64,000 nucleotides of DNA from Linyphia triangularis (GCA_963978545.1 OZ021721.1:39791348-39855347), one strand, 5' to 3'. Counted from the stretch's first letter, positions 47,621 through 59,402 are shown. A program made the numbers and translations. The notes: generated by a model from the sequence alone, not told the origin.

Positions 47621-48014
47621 TCTCGTTAAAAATGTCTTCTCGAAAACTGTTACTAAGAAATAATTACTTTTGTAATTTTTATTTTTATGAGATTTGTTCT
47701 TGGATTTTCATCTAAATGTTCGCCACATTTTTGTCAATTACATAAGTCATTTGCAATTCATTTCTAACAAACAGTAAAATATAATTTAACTATTTTAAAA
47801 ACATTATTTATTTATTATTACTTTATTATAGTATCCTAAGAAAATGCTTAAATCTCTGTCTAAGGTTCTAAGGTACTAGCATACATTGGAAATTAAGAGA
47901 AAATAAGTATTTGGGTGTGTTTTTTACTCCTTCTTGAACTCGATGGATTTAAAATGATACTATAAGATTCAATTTTTTTTCAAACTAGGTTAATTTTTCT
48001 AAAGTTATACAGAG

Positions 48015-48665
48015 CTAAAAATCACTACCGCAAACTTTAAACTTGATTTGAAGTGCTGAGCGCCAGAACGGACAATTCCACAAGGCTTATTTTTCTAGTT
48101 AAATGCTGTTTTTACCTCGTTTTGTTCAAACAATTCATGTCAAATGTAACTTATCTAGAAGACGGCTTACTTGGCCAAATATAAACCACATTTGGCATAC
48201 ATTGTTTTAACACAACGGGGGTAGAAACAGCCCTCAACTAGGGGGGGAAAAAAGGCATTGTAGGATGGTTCTTTCTGGCGCTCAACGTCCCATTCGTGAA
48301 GAACTAGTTTTTGTCAGTTTAACTTCTATTTTTTTTCACTACAGAAAATTTCAGTTGTAATCGATCAAATAAAACTATCATGTGATTTAAAGTGAATAGT
48401 ACGTAGCAGGGAACCTACTTGGATCTAATGCATACATGCAATAATTAATTTGTAAACTAATTTTCAGAATTGATGTTTTTGTATATAAAAAGTGGGTAAT
48501 TTGAAATAATTCGAAACACATTTTTATTAAAAATGCTATTGCACTAATGATAAACAATTCTAACAATTTCCATTTAAAAAGTCATTGTGTATAATTTGAA
48601 GATGATATTAAAATTATAAATAAATTACAAATTGATTTATCGTTGGCACAATTTAACCCTTATCA
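48015..48665 (+). repeat. Segmental duplication, copy 1
   Basis: From AAAAATCACTACCGCAAAC through GGAACTAGTTTTTGTCAG-type sequence to AAATAAATTACAAATTG and CAATTTAACCCTTATCATGG. The order of blocks matches 49015-49400 with substitutions and indels, so it is an old direct duplication about 1 kb apart. Copy 1 carries an extra ~230-bp inverted-repeat element (48056-48287), absent from copy 2. Confidence 0.7.
48056..48287. mobile_element. Small TIR element (MITE-like), ~230 bp
   Basis: Ends GCTGAGCGCCAGAACGGAC (left) and, in reverse complement, GGACGTTGAGCGCCAGAAAG (right): TIRs of about 14-18 bp sharing TGAGCGCCAGAA. It is absent from the second copy of the duplicated segment, which runs straight from CTCAATTTGTGAGG into AACTAG. 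The interior (AACGGGGGTAGAAACAG, AGGGGGGGAAAAAAGG) has no coding. Superfamily unknown; the target duplication is not clear. Confidence 0.6.
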
Positions 48666-48674
48666 TGGTATCAG

Positions 48675-48844
48675 GTTGGTTGGTTTATACACTCAACGTC
48701 CTGTTTTTATGTACAATGACGGCCAATCAGGCCGGTTAACGTGGGTTCTGAACCACAACGAACATCCATGCCTAATCCTGGATTCGAACCTGGCACATTT
48801 GGTATGCGTGGCCAGAGCGCTAACCACACACCCATCAGATGATC
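48675..48844 (-). mobile_element. tRNA-derived SINE, subfamily B, with TSD
   Basis: Minus strand head: GGGTGTGTGGTTAGCGCTCT (A-box region) and exact-form B box GGTTCGAATCC, then GGATTAGGCATGGATGTTCG, a body, and a (AACC)n tail at 48675-48686. A 12-bp direct repeat flanks it, ATCATGGTATCA (48663-48674) and ATCATGCTATCA (48845-48856), one mismatch. The intact B box suggests it could have been transcribed by RNA polymerase III. It inserted at the right edge of duplication copy 1. The 104-codon frame across it is fortuitous. Confidence 0.87.
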
Positions 48845-49014
48845 ATCATGCTATCAAGAAACATTGGAAATTGAGATATTTGGTGAAAATATCCAATTTT
48901 GGTATAATGAAAAATATTCTCGAGCTAAGTAACCTTTATATGGTGCTATGTTTTTAATGATATTCAAAATGCTTTTTACCTATGCACATTTTAATGAAAG
49001 TACACAGTTTTGAA

Positions 49015-49400
49015 AGATCACTACCGCAAACTCAATTTGTGAGGAACTAGTTTTTGTCAGTGTAAGTCTTTTTTTTCACCAAAGTTAACTTAAGTTTGAT
49101 TCAATCAAATAAAAAAAAATGTAAGTAATTTAAAATGAATAATGCAATATAAAGAACTTAGTAGAATATAATATCCATTCAAAAATTAATTTTTAAGTTA
49201 ATTGTGATGCTTTAATAAAAAGTGGTTCGTTTGAAATACATTCAAAACAAAATTCTACCAAACAAAATATGTAAGTTATATTTACAAATGTTATAGGTTC
49301 CTTTTAGCAAATCTTTGTGTTTCACTGGAAATTATAATTTTAAATAAATTACAATTGGAGTTATGAGGGGTGCAATTAGACCCTAATTAGGTAATTAAAT
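49015..49400 (+). repeat. Segmental duplication, copy 2
   Basis: Partner of 48015-48665: GATCACTACCGCAAACTC, GAACTAGTTTTTGTCAGTG, AATAAAAAGTGGTTCGTTTG, TAAATAAATTACAATTGGAG and GCAATTAGACCCTAATTAGG match copy 1 in order. It carries neither the small TIR element nor the SINE. Confidence 0.7.
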
Positions 49401-49421
49401 TTAAATCCATTTATTCAATAT

Positions 49422-49700
49422 AATCAAATGGAAAAAATTGTTTATGCAGATATGTTAATTTCTTAACTCTTGTTTAGTGTGAAAAAAATGTGTCTAGCAC
49501 AAAAACTAAAGAGCACTTTTTCAAACGTGAACTGTTACCTTAAGTAATTAAATTTTTATTTTTCAATTTACTATCATCAAATGAATTTTTTTTTCTATGC
49601 AGACATGATTTCTAAAATATGTTAAGTGTGAAAAAAATCGTAAATCTAGTTCAGAAGTAAGTATTTTTTTTTAAAGTATACTGGGTACCTTGACATAGAT
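49422..49700 (+). repeat. Tandem duplication, ~150-bp unit, two copies
   Basis: Unit 1 (about 49422-49545) and unit 2 (about 49576-49700) share ATCAAATG, TATGCAGAxATG, TTAAGTGTGAAAAAAAT (TTTAGTGTGAAAAAAAT in unit 1) and a closing TACCTT. They are diverged and not coding. Confidence 0.55.
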
Positions 49701-52700
49701 TTCTCTTACAATACAAAACACATTTAATAATGCACGTTGAAAATTTCTAAAGCAATGCACTTTTGAAAGACTCATAAAATACGCCAATGACGTATTTCAC
49801 GAATCCTTTTACACTTTCATCTGAAGAATACATCAATATAAAATGTTTGCTTTGTAAGAAGACACTCTGAAAGAGTTCACCTAAAAAAAGCAATATAAAT
49901 CCTTCCATTGTATGTAATTTTATTTAAAAGCAAACTTAATTTTAAAAAAATTATAATTTCCCTAAAAGTAAAATCAAGACAAAATGAGATGCTTAATGGT
50001 TCAATGACAAGAAGCTGAGCAACTCTTACATTAATCCATGTCTTCTTCCTTGGATTTTTATATTTTTAGTGATGGATAGTTTTGAGAAAATTTAATAGAA
50101 GTCACAAGCATAAAGTTGGATGTTAGCCAAAGAAAACTTTTGTTTGCACTAAAAGACTTTTGAGACACAAGTAAAACAAATTTAGTGTGTTTTATAAGCG
50201 ATACATCACATCTGATGTATGTAACGTTATAATCATGTTTAATATAAAATATGCTTTCATTCCTTGAAAAAATTCGAAATAAATCGAACTTAACAATTAT
50301 TTCATAGATTTTTAAATTAAATTAAAATAGTAATCATTTATACAATTGTATTTTAATAACATTTATTTAAATTTAATTGATTTGAGACTTGTATCTTTGA
50401 TTCTCGTATGAATTAACTTCTATTTTCCATTATTCAAGGAGATATGTTTCATGGATTTATTTAAAACATCAGTTATGTCTTATATTAAATGCCATTAAAT
50501 GCAATAATGTATATCTTCTTCAACTAGTGTTGTTAATTATTTAAATATAGTCTTACACAACTTAAATTTCTTAAGGTGCATAAACAATGTACAAATTTAT
50601 TGAAAAAGAAATAATATCTTGAAATTTTATATTTTCTTATACCCCATTAGCATGAAAAATATTTACCCATCAATATACTACTAAAACACATTGTTATTGG
50701 TACATAAATACTTTAAATAATATATTTAATCCGTTGTATATTTTCCTTTTCTATTGACTCAATTGAACACAAAGTAGTGCGCCTGTGTGCATGTGAAATA
50801 TTCATACCTACAAGCAATAATTCCGGAAACTTTTTATTGAAACCCCACGTTAGTTTTATGTTTATCATTTTTAAACAACTCTTTTATAATATTCTAATTT
50901 TAAACTACTGTTTAATATCATTCAATTTAAAATCACAATTCGTATTTCAGTTATATTTTTTTTCATTGATATATATTTGGAACATTAATTTTCATGAATT
51001 TTTTATCACTCTATTCCAAGTTACACATTTTAGTCATTCTTTTTTTAGAAGTACTCTTTATAGTTTCAAACTTTTGTCACTGAGAACGAAAAATGTAGCA
51101 ATATATAAGTATAGCTTGCAGCTGTTATTAATAGAAACATTTAAGAAAAAATGCTCTCGTATTTATCTTACTCAGCATTTTTATAATTATGGATCATTGC
51201 CTTTTTACTTTCAATTACCCATATAATTTCATAGGGTAATGAAAATATTATTTTTTATTTGCTAGTTTTTCATATTGGTACAGTATACTTCAATTTTGGT
51301 TGGAGAAACTTAAGTTTATCTCAATATCTTTTAACTTTCTCCTATAAACATGCTTCATCTAGTGGAAAATATCTTTAAGGCAATTACCCAAACGCTTTTA
51401 ATATGTCAGCTTGCACCACAACTAGCTCTTGTGATTCAATTATTGCGACATTACCCGCTTTGTAACCAATCACATTATATTTTTCCTTTCCAAGCATTCT
51501 TGTGAATAATCTTGCTGTATTTTACTAAGTAGTGATTTGTAATGAAAGAGCCTAAGACTTGGTTCATATCTTCTCATTATGGCTTCACATTGGTAAATTT
51601 TTAAATGATGCTACGTTTGCAAATTTGTGGGATTTCCTGTCTTACTGGGAAATTTGTAGATTGAATAAAAATTTTAGATATATTTTAATTCTTATTCTTA
51701 GCAATAGAAATTCGAAATTATGTACAAGTACTGTAAACTGACAATTTACCACCATGCAGACATATTGAATTTTTATTTTAAAGGTTTTTTTTTTTGTGTT
51801 AGGCTATACTTCTTTTAAAAGAGCACACTTAATAGGATGAAAACGTTTTATTTTGTTGCGAGTAGAATATCCATTTTTCTCTTCTTTAGATCGCCACTTG
51901 AAATACTTTCATGAATACACTTCTTCGTTTCCTGGAACAGTATTTGAAGACATTTTTACCCCACTATTTGATTCTGTTTCAAACTTTACTAAAATATGCA
52001 TTTTCTTTACATGCATTTTCTTTGAAAAGTTTACCTTTTCAAACATATTAAATTCAGATATGCATTGAGAAGCGGTGTATAGGTAATGATAGACTATCTT
52101 ATGAAAATTTTTATGAAAAGAACTCAATACAGTAGAAAAAATGTAACTTCTTTCTTACGTAAATTTCTAATATTTTTTACCTAAATGCTATTTCGTAAAT
52201 GCCATTATTATTAGTTACTAATTTCTAGATGTAATTTACATATTACCAAAACTAATTGTTATTTAGTAATTTACTTATTATTTAATAGTATTTAGTAAGA
52301 TACTAATATTAATAAATCGTTTATGAGTCAAACAAATAAATTAAAATTGTATTGGTTCGAATTAAATATTTGCGTGTTTAAATTATGTTTGTGTGTAATT
52401 TAGTAATTGATTTACAAGTATAACATAATAAATGATTATAATGAGTGAATAAGTGAATGAATATAGTAAGTGTAATAAGTGAATTTTCAAAAACATATAA
52501 ACATGAAAAAAATAAAAGTACAATAATAATTTTATTATATCAATAACTATATGTTTTCTCATCCACAAACCTAAAGTATAAATTGTTATAAAACATAAAT
52601 ATTTTTTTGTGAATGCTATAACTACATAAATAATGTATCAACCTTTGAATGGCCATTACTATGAGGGGTCTTTTGAATTTACTCATAATAAGTTTAATGG

Positions 52701-53150
52701 CAATTAAAAACTAATTTGATTTAAATATTAATACTTGTTGTTTTCTTCGAAATTGTAATATGACCAGATTTTAGGAAAAGAGTTTAATATTAACTATTTT
52801 TTCTCGTTTAAATATTATGGTTTATTTCTAAATTGGAATTCAAAACTTTATTTATCTTAAAGATGTATTTAGATTCCAAGTAAACGTTAAAATAAATTCT
52901 CAAACATCATTAATTAATTACGATAGGTAAAAGATAAGTTTTGAACATTTTGCTGGCTTTATATTAATCATTATTACTATACATTTCAAACCTTTAAAAC
53001 AAAAATAAATTGTCGGTAATACAAGGTAAAATTATTTTAGGATTCAGGATACTTCGCATTTCAGATTTTTTCAATTGATTACTTTTACAATTACTTCATT
53101 AATATAAATTTAACTTTTTTATTTCATAATATTAATATAAATTATTATTA
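49701..53150. other. AT-rich stretch without identifiable genes
   Basis: Includes the longest open frame of the window (50777-51226, 149 codons), whose Phe/Ile/Leu/Tyr-rich composition and lack of motifs look like translated T-rich DNA. A 23-base sequence at 51202-51224 recurs exactly, inverted, at 59437-59459. No TIR pairs found. Confidence 0.5.
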
Positions 53151-53159
53151 AATAATAAA

Positions 53160-53534
53160 ATTAACTACCACTATCCATGTGGTTTTGTCATTCCTTTGTC
53201 TGAACCTCTAGGAACGAAGCTGACTTCACAGAAACCAAAGAGTCAAAACTTCATCATAAAAGTCAAAGATTGTGCATTTTCTCATCCTCCCCATCTTTTA
53301 TAACTCTACGACAGCCTCTTTTATGGTTATCCAAAGCTGCCTTCTCCTATCAATGCATCTGAACTCGCTCTAATAAGAAAGAAGTTTCTTTCAAAATGCC
53401 ACATCTATTTTTTTCTTCTCTAATATTCTTCTCCAGAACTCTTATACATTTTGAAAAGGTTCACCCTTCTCCTTTGATCGAATCGTCTTCCACGCGCTTC
53501 AAATCGATAGTCTGTGGAAAGGAACGGTTTAATC
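53160..53534. other. Higher-complexity island
   Basis: Less AT-rich than average (for example GAACCTCTAGGAACGAAGC and TCGAATCGTCTTCCACGCGC), directly upstream of a tandem duplication. The 84-codon frame 53396-53650 shows no motif. Nature unknown. Confidence 0.3.
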
Positions 53535-54115
53535 TTTGCTTGTGGCAGAGTGGAAGCGAAACATCTTTGATAGCTCAACTCTGTCCGTGTGGACAATGGC
53601 CAGAGTTGGACCTGTCTGGCTTATTTTATGGAATTTTGCGCAGAAATTAACTTATCGGAACTTTTATTTGTATTCTAGGAGAAGTTTTGATTTAGTTTTA
53701 TTCGAGAGTAGAATTATGAGTGACGTAAGGGTGAAAGTGTTTAAAGAATTGTAGGCCTTAGGTTAGGTTCCATTGGTTATTTTATGAAATTATTTTGTAG
53801 AACAGGCTTCTCATGCGGAATATATAGGGCAAATAATATTCACATTTTTAAGAGATGTTTTTTAATCTTGGGTGTGGTTAATCTTTGGCCATGTGTACAA
53901 TGACAGTATTTGGGCCTGCCTAGAATATTTTATGGATTTAGAGGAGAAACTAATTTACAATAATTTATATTTATCGCCTAGGAAAAGCTTTCATTTTGTT
54001 TGATATGAGAGTGGAAGTAATAGCAACGTAAGGGTGAATAGATTTAAAGAAACACCGTCCTTAGGTTAGGCTGCTTTGGTAATTTTATGAATTTTTGTTG
54101 TAAAACTGCATATTT
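53535..54115 (+). repeat. Tandem duplication, ~305-bp unit, two copies
   Basis: Unit 1 (about 53535-53800) and unit 2 (about 53860-54115) share GTGTGGACAATGGCCAGAGTT (unit 2: GTGTACAATGACAGTATTT), TTATTTTATGGAATTT, TCTAGGAGAAG/CCTAGGAAAAG, GACGTAAGGGTGAA (unit 2 AACGTAAGGGTGAA, at 54029 against 53724) and CCTTAGGTTAGG. No open frame is kept between the units. Confidence 0.7.
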
Positions 54116-54123
54116 AATCTCTG

Positions 54124-54136
54124 CCCCCCCCCCCCC
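54124..54136 (+). repeat. Poly-C tract (13 C)
   Basis: An uninterrupted C run immediately after the 305-bp tandem duplication. Exact length is doubtful for assembly reasons. Confidence 0.65.
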
Positions 54137-54339
54137 TTCTTAATGCTTCTATATTTTAAAATAGCTTTAAAGGGACTTTAACTTTTTTCATATTTATATA
54201 TTGTTTTTATCGTTAAATGCCCTCTGGTGGTTATTTTTGTAATTTATTATTTTTTGAACTACCAAAACATTTTCTTCATTAAATCCTCCACAAAATTTTG
54301 CAATTTCTGAGGAATGGTTCCACCACGAAATAGTATCCT

Positions 54340-54521
54340 TTAATTATAGACATCGTATATTTGCGATGTATATGTTAATTTAAAGGCTAATTAATCGATG
54401 CAATAAAATGTGGTGAACAAGATTTCTTAAAAAAAGCAAGTGATTTAAACTAGCCATATCGTATTATAAATAATCTGTAGGAATTACGTATTTTATTAAC
54501 GGCTCGTCCCCATTTAAAATA
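54340..54521 (+). repeat. Diverged direct repeat, copy 1
   Basis: GGCTAATTAATCGATG, ACAAGATTTxTT, CATATCGTATTATAAATAATC, TGTAGGAATTACGTATTTTA and CCATTTAAAATA match copy 2 (55215-55331 plus 56149-56208). Copy 1 shows the uninterrupted sequence where copy 2 carries an inserted element. It ends at a TA followed by another transposon-like terminus (CAGGGTATCCCAAAAAATTT at 54522) that copy 2 lacks. Confidence 0.6.
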
Positions 54522-55214
54522 CAGGGTATCCCAAAAAATTTTGCAGTGCCTAAATTTCATATTTGTCTTTCTTTTCAGGTTGTAATTAATTGGAGATGCA
54601 TAGAGGACCAAGACAAACTTCAAAAAAATATATATTTAAATAATATTGGAAGTGTGAAAATGTACAGAAGTACCAATAAAATATCACAGAGAGTTTCAGG
54701 CTGATCCGCCTTAATTAGATAAAAGAAAAGTTTGAAACGAACGAAATAGTTTAGGATAACCATTAATAACTTTCATAAAAATCAAGATCATCAACAAGCT
54801 TCACCAGGGAAAAAAGAGTACTGGAAAGATAATAGTGCGAAACATAACAAAAACTAGTAAGACAATCAATTCATGAGATTGGCATGAGTAAATCAAGTGT
54901 CTAGTGCATTTCTTTAATTGCCGATTTTAATTCTACTAGTTTCGGAGGATTTTGACGCAGACTCTATCTTTAAGGTATACCCACAAGAAAAAAAAAAAAA
55001 AAAAAAAAACGTCAGTTACAAGAACCGCCTGGGTAGTCTTCAGAATATTGTATTTGTATTTCTGCTGCATTTTCGTACTCCAAATGACATTTTAAAATAG
55101 TTTGTTTTTCTAAAACTAATATTAGGCCAATACTTCCAATTACTTACACCATGAAATGAAAAATAATTCATTCAGAAGTTTATGACCCGTTAAACAATAA
55201 ATGTATTTTCAAGA
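54522..55214. other. Orphan transposon terminus and AT-rich DNA
   Basis: CAGGGTATCCCAAAAAATTT at 54522, preceded by TA, looks like a Tc1/mariner end inserted in the first repeat copy. Its partner end was not found. An A run (about 54988-55009) lies inside. No coding recognised. Confidence 0.4.
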
Positions 55215-55331
55215 AATCCTATATTTTCTATATTTACAATTTATGTATTAATATAAAAACCAATTAATCAATGTAGTAAAAAATAATAAATAAGATTTGT
55301 GGAAAAAAAAATAACAATATCGCACTAAATA
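55215..55331 (+). repeat. Diverged direct repeat, copy 2, left part
   Basis: Matches 54340 to about 54465: CCAATTAATCAATG, ATAAGATTTGTGG, CAATATCGCACTAAATA. The right part resumes at 56149 after the inserted element. Confidence 0.6.
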
Positions 55332-56148
55332 CAGAGTGATCGGTGTAAAGTCCTTTTAAGACCTTGAAATTTGAAACAGCATCTCCCATAACCAGGAAAG
55401 TAAGCTGTACCTCTAGTAAAGTGACTATACTAAATATTTTGATACAGCATAATGTGCCCCTTGGGTGGATTTATGGAAGTTAGTAAATTGTACTAAAAAA
55501 ATAAATGAGATCGGCAAAAAAGTATAGTTAGAAAAATGTGCGCAATAGCATGATAAAAGCAAAAGAAAAGGTTTTATGTAAAATTGGTGTAAATATTCGT
55601 GATTAAAATCATGAACTATTTGTGACTTCAAAAGGGATCGTTCTGCAATTGAAAAACGTCTTCTCTGGTGTTATAATTCAGCTTTTATGAGCTAAGCAAT
55701 GATAAAGTTAAATTCAATTTAGGATCCTGAGGGTCTTTTTGATATTCCTGAGTGCATTTATCAGATTCGTATTTTACTATTGTTCTTTACTTTCTGTCTT
55801 AATTTGATTTCCTCGTTCCTTCTGTATGATTACATGGGAAAACAGGATTCTCCATTTCTTGAAAATCCTTTTTCCAAGTCCCAAATAGTTCATAATTTCA
55901 ATCATTAATATCACCCCCAATTTCACAGATAATATTATAAAGTACACAATTTTGTAATTGAGATTTTTTTCGTTCTCCTTAGTTGTTTAGTTATTTTTTT
56001 AACTTCCTTAAATGCTTACTAAGAGCGCTGTAAGCTATCACAAAATATTTAGCTCATTCACTTTACAATAGATGAATCTCACTTTTTTTTTCTCTGTACG
56101 AGATGTTTCAAATTTAAAGATCTTAAAAGGACTTTGCCGATTAGCCTG
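55332..56148. mobile_element. Inverted-repeat element in a TA site, ~817 bp
   Basis: The left end is CAGAGTGATCGGTGTAAAGT, continuing CCTTTTAAGACCTTGAAATTTG. The right end in reverse complement reads CAGGCTAATCGGCAAAGTCC then TTTTAAGATCTTTAAATTTG: TIRs of about 50 bp. It is flanked by TA at 55330-55331 and 56149-56150, as for Tc1/mariner elements. Copy 1 of the surrounding repeat shows the empty site around TATTATAAATAATC. The interior (minus strand, around 55700-55950) has a hint of coding-like composition but no motif I can name. It is either a MITE or a badly decayed transposon. Confidence 0.7.
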
Positions 56149-56208
56149 TATATAATCTGTAAAAATTACATATTTTATTAATGGGTTCAGCTCACATTTA
56201 AAATATAT
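56149..56208 (+). repeat. Diverged direct repeat, copy 2, right part
   Basis: TATAATCTGTAAAAATTACA, TATTTTATTAATGGGTTC and CACATTTAAAATA match 54466-54521 of copy 1. Confidence 0.6.
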
Positions 56209-57540
56209 AACAACAATTTTAAATTAGCTAGTTAATAATTAAACGCATAAGTATGACGCAAACAGTTTACTCAAGAAAGTTGTAACTTAAGAAATCCGAT
56301 AATTCCAATTGCATAAGACTGGGAGAAACGAAAAGGAAAGTACGAAATAAAAATTCTGATGAGTTTGATTATTATTGCTTTCGCTCTTCATCTCATGAAT
56401 ATTAATGCTATTATTATGTAGTTTTTCTTGAAGGTTTCCTCGGTGGTTTTTCCGTTTCACAAAACGGGAATTGTAATGAGAATAGGAAATTTATAAAAAA
56501 AGGTTTTGGATAATTTTGATCGCTTGAAAAGGAAGCAATAAGTTAAACAAATAGCCTTAATATTTTGTATTTTGTTCATGAGAGATAAATCCAATTAATT
56601 ACTATGGAATAGAAAGGTGTTGGAGTATTTTCATTCTCTCTTTCTGGAGTAGAAAGGAATAGAAAGGTGTTGGAATTCTTTCATTCTCTAATTGAAAATT
56701 TCTCGAGATAATTTAAAATTTAATTTTTCTCAGTTTGCAATTACTAATTATATTGTAAGTACTATATAAATCAAAACTATTATTAATATAATTTGTTTTC
56801 TCTCTGATAGAAGTATAGAATTTATAAATAATGAAGAAAATAAAATAGGAAATAATTCTTTTATGTTGAATTTTTCTAACATGTATTAAATATGTTTAAT
56901 AATATTTTTATTTAAGTCGCATTTTTCTTTCAGATTTTAATTTAGTAAGATCACAGTTGAATTGCTTTTACATTTTTATCGATTCTTCCTCCTTCAAAAT
57001 GGAAATAAAACGTCGATTCATAATTTATTTCAACAGTATTTTGCACCCACAGTTAAGAGGATAATTAATTAAAACTAATCTACAATCATGTGGAAACACC
57101 AACTGATACTCAACAGGTATACATGATATTGTTGTAAAGTTTTTATTGAAGTGCATATGCTTTTCTAGTTATTATATGGGGCAGGTATTGATTTGCAAAT
57201 TTCATTTTAGTGATTTTTTTATTTAAATATCAGTCAATAGCTATAACTTTTTTAATTATCCAAAGATTATTTTAAATAAACTTTTAAAATAATAAGTTCC
57301 ACTGTTACGTATTTCAGATGATAAGGTAACCTTGAAATATTTTTTTTTTCTTTGAATCTTTCAAATTACAATTCTGATTTATTAGGCAGTATTCTAATTT
57401 AAAACTAAATTTTGTAAAGCAAAGTTAATTTATTATTCTAAATGTGTAATGTGCAATTAAAAAAATAAGGACATTTCAGATTTTAACTTCTTTTAAATTT
57501 TTTCTACATAATTTTTTAAACATTATAATAATACTTTACA
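56209..57540. other. AT-rich non-coding stretch
   Basis: A short direct repeat GGAATAGAAAGGTGTTGGA occurs twice (56606 and 56651), about 45 bp apart. The segment 56330-56560 is of higher complexity with POU/homeodomain-like ATGAATATTAATGC, but this is weak. No gene seen. Confidence 0.45.
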
Positions 57541-58110
57541 TTTTAACAAGATCCATAATCAATTAACATATTTGATGGATTGCCTTAAGAATCTTTGGTA
57601 TTTTATTTCCCTTTATGATACCTACGATTTAAAGATTGTGTACTCTTACTTCCTATTTTATTGCTTTTAATTAGTTTATTCGAGGAATGTCATGGGTATT
57701 TCTTTTATTTATTAAAGGTACTAAGTGCATTTGATAGTATATTACCTTTATGTTAAGGAATGTTAAAAAACAATTTATTGTGATCAATCAATAGTTAAGG
57801 TTATTATACATTAAAATGTTATGATAATATTTTAATGCTAACAAGATCCATAATTAATTAAAATGTCATATTATGAAATGTCCTGAGCAATTTTTCATAC
57901 GTTATTTAAAACCAAGAAACACAACTGGAACAACATACCACCTACGATTTAAAGGTTGTTTATTCTTACTTCCTTATTTTATTGCTTAATTAGTTTATTC
58001 AAGGAATTTCATGGATATTTTTTTTTGTTAAAGGTACTAAGAAAAATTGAGAAGATATTACCTTTTGGTTAAAAAATAATTCCTTGCAATCAATCAATAT
58101 TTCTCACTAT
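57540..58110 (+). repeat. Tandem duplication, ~300-bp unit, two copies
   Basis: AACAAGATCCATAATCAATTAA at 57545 recurs as AACAAGATCCATAATTAATTAA at 57840. CCTACGATTTAAAGATTGTGTA (57621) recurs as CCTACGATTTAAAGGTTGTTTA (57941). TTAGTTTATTC-AGGAATxTCATGG and TTAAAGGTACTAAG follow in both. Offsets of 295-320 bp show small indels. Non-coding. Confidence 0.75.
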
Positions 58111-59359
58111 TAAAATGACATCAGTTTTTCATTCCATTTATCCAAGAACATAATCATCAAACCATATTTTGACTGAAACATCATTCTCTTGCTATATTAT
58201 TTCATTAATCTGTCAAAAAGACTTCAATTGAAGCCCTGCCAATTAAAGTCTAATCTATAACAACAGAGGTATAAGAGTAGATGACAGCAATTTTTCCTCT
58301 GGATTTGGACAAATGAAAATCGCAGAACTATGACCCTGAACAAACTGAAATGGCATTAATCTGTCTCTGTCATACACCATCCTACCAACAAAGAAATTCT
58401 AAATAAATGATCGTGATGAAATATTAGATTGGTGGGGAAGGTTGGAAGACTATTTCTGGCTATTGTAGTCGCGGATAGAAAAAGTTACGCCAGAAGGAGA
58501 TATATATTTATAATAAGCTGGAAGTCATAGTCTGAAAGCTCTTGGTTTTTTTTTTCAACAAGTATTTCGTGGTGAACATTTACTTATATATTACATGATA
58601 AATACAAAACTAGTACTAATTATATAAAATAAAATTCGTATATGTATAGTATGTTTTTTTGCGTGGTATTAAAAATTTAACTATAAAGAAATAGCATATA
58701 TATCGCATTTCATATTTCATTACTGATGGACAGTTAAACTTACTATATCATAAAAAAGAGTATGATGCACAGTTGAACACATTTGAAACTTATTTTTACG
58801 ATTCATTTTAATACAACAAGCATTTTAATTAAGTTTTTAAAAAGCCGCGTTATAAGAGAGAAATAACTTTTTTCTGAAATATATACTTTAACTGACAGTC
58901 CACCTTTATATGCTGTATCCTTAATTGTTTTAGAATTATGCATACATTCTATATACTTAGTATGGGGTATCGTATTTCAAATTTTTATTTTACATCGCAC
59001 GTACTTCTACAAATATTGCCTTTATGTGTAATTCAAAACATATCTTTAGTAAGTTTAAAAATAGTTAAACAGTTTTGTGCAATAATTCTTAATATGATGA
59101 TTATATAAATACTGAAGTGCCAAAATCGAAAAATAAGGTAAGTTTTTATCGACTACGGAATTTTTTTATTAATTTAGGAGTAACAGGTTTAAAAACAATG
59201 AAAGATTTTAGTTCTATGACTTTAAAGGCCTTTTAATTCTTTTTTTAATGTATACCCTTTTTGAACTCAATGTCGCGATTAGCCATTCCAGATTTTAACA
59301 CACACACATTTTTCTAAATCACTTTTTAGAAATCAAAATGTTCCAAAACAATGAGAAAT

Positions 59360-59361
<2 letters not shown>
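58111..59361. other. AT-rich stretch with one higher-complexity patch
   Basis: 58140-58500 is less AT-rich (for example GAAGCCCTGCCAATTAAAGTC, GTTACGCCAGAAGGAG) without coding signature or repeat partner. The rest is A+T-rich. No gene found. Confidence 0.4.
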
Positions 59362-59394
<33 letters not shown>

Positions 59395-59402
59395 TTTTTT
59401 TT
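59362..59402 (+). repeat. A29-T12 junction
   Basis: A run of about 29 A followed at once by about 12 T, a self-complementary junction able to form a short hairpin. Length may be an assembly approximation. Confidence 0.65.

Larger units (their letters stand above)
43171..48010. other. AT-rich stretch with two higher-complexity islands
   Basis: No gene identified. Islands at 45840-46170 (AACGGCTCCCCTC, CACCTGCGCCCCCTCG) and 47190-47620 (GATAAGACGAATC, TTCCTTCGCCTTAAATCC, GGTCGGGTCG) are less AT-rich and not repetitive within the window. They could be conserved regulatory elements or old repeats. Frames such as 44784-45029 and 45865-46113 carry no recognisable motif. Confidence 0.45.

Noticed and set aside
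48643..48957. 104-codon plus-strand frame
   Set aside because: Runs across the SINE on the opposite strand; typical fortuitous frame in a tRNA-derived repeat.
50777..51226. Longest open frame in the window (149 codons)
   Set aside because: Dominated by Phe, Ile, Leu, Tyr and Ser from T-rich DNA. No domain, no balanced codon use, and no neighbouring splice or promoter evidence.
53748..54070. Interstitial telomeric repeat
   Set aside because: GGTTAGG appears only once per 305-bp unit; no TTAGG array exists.
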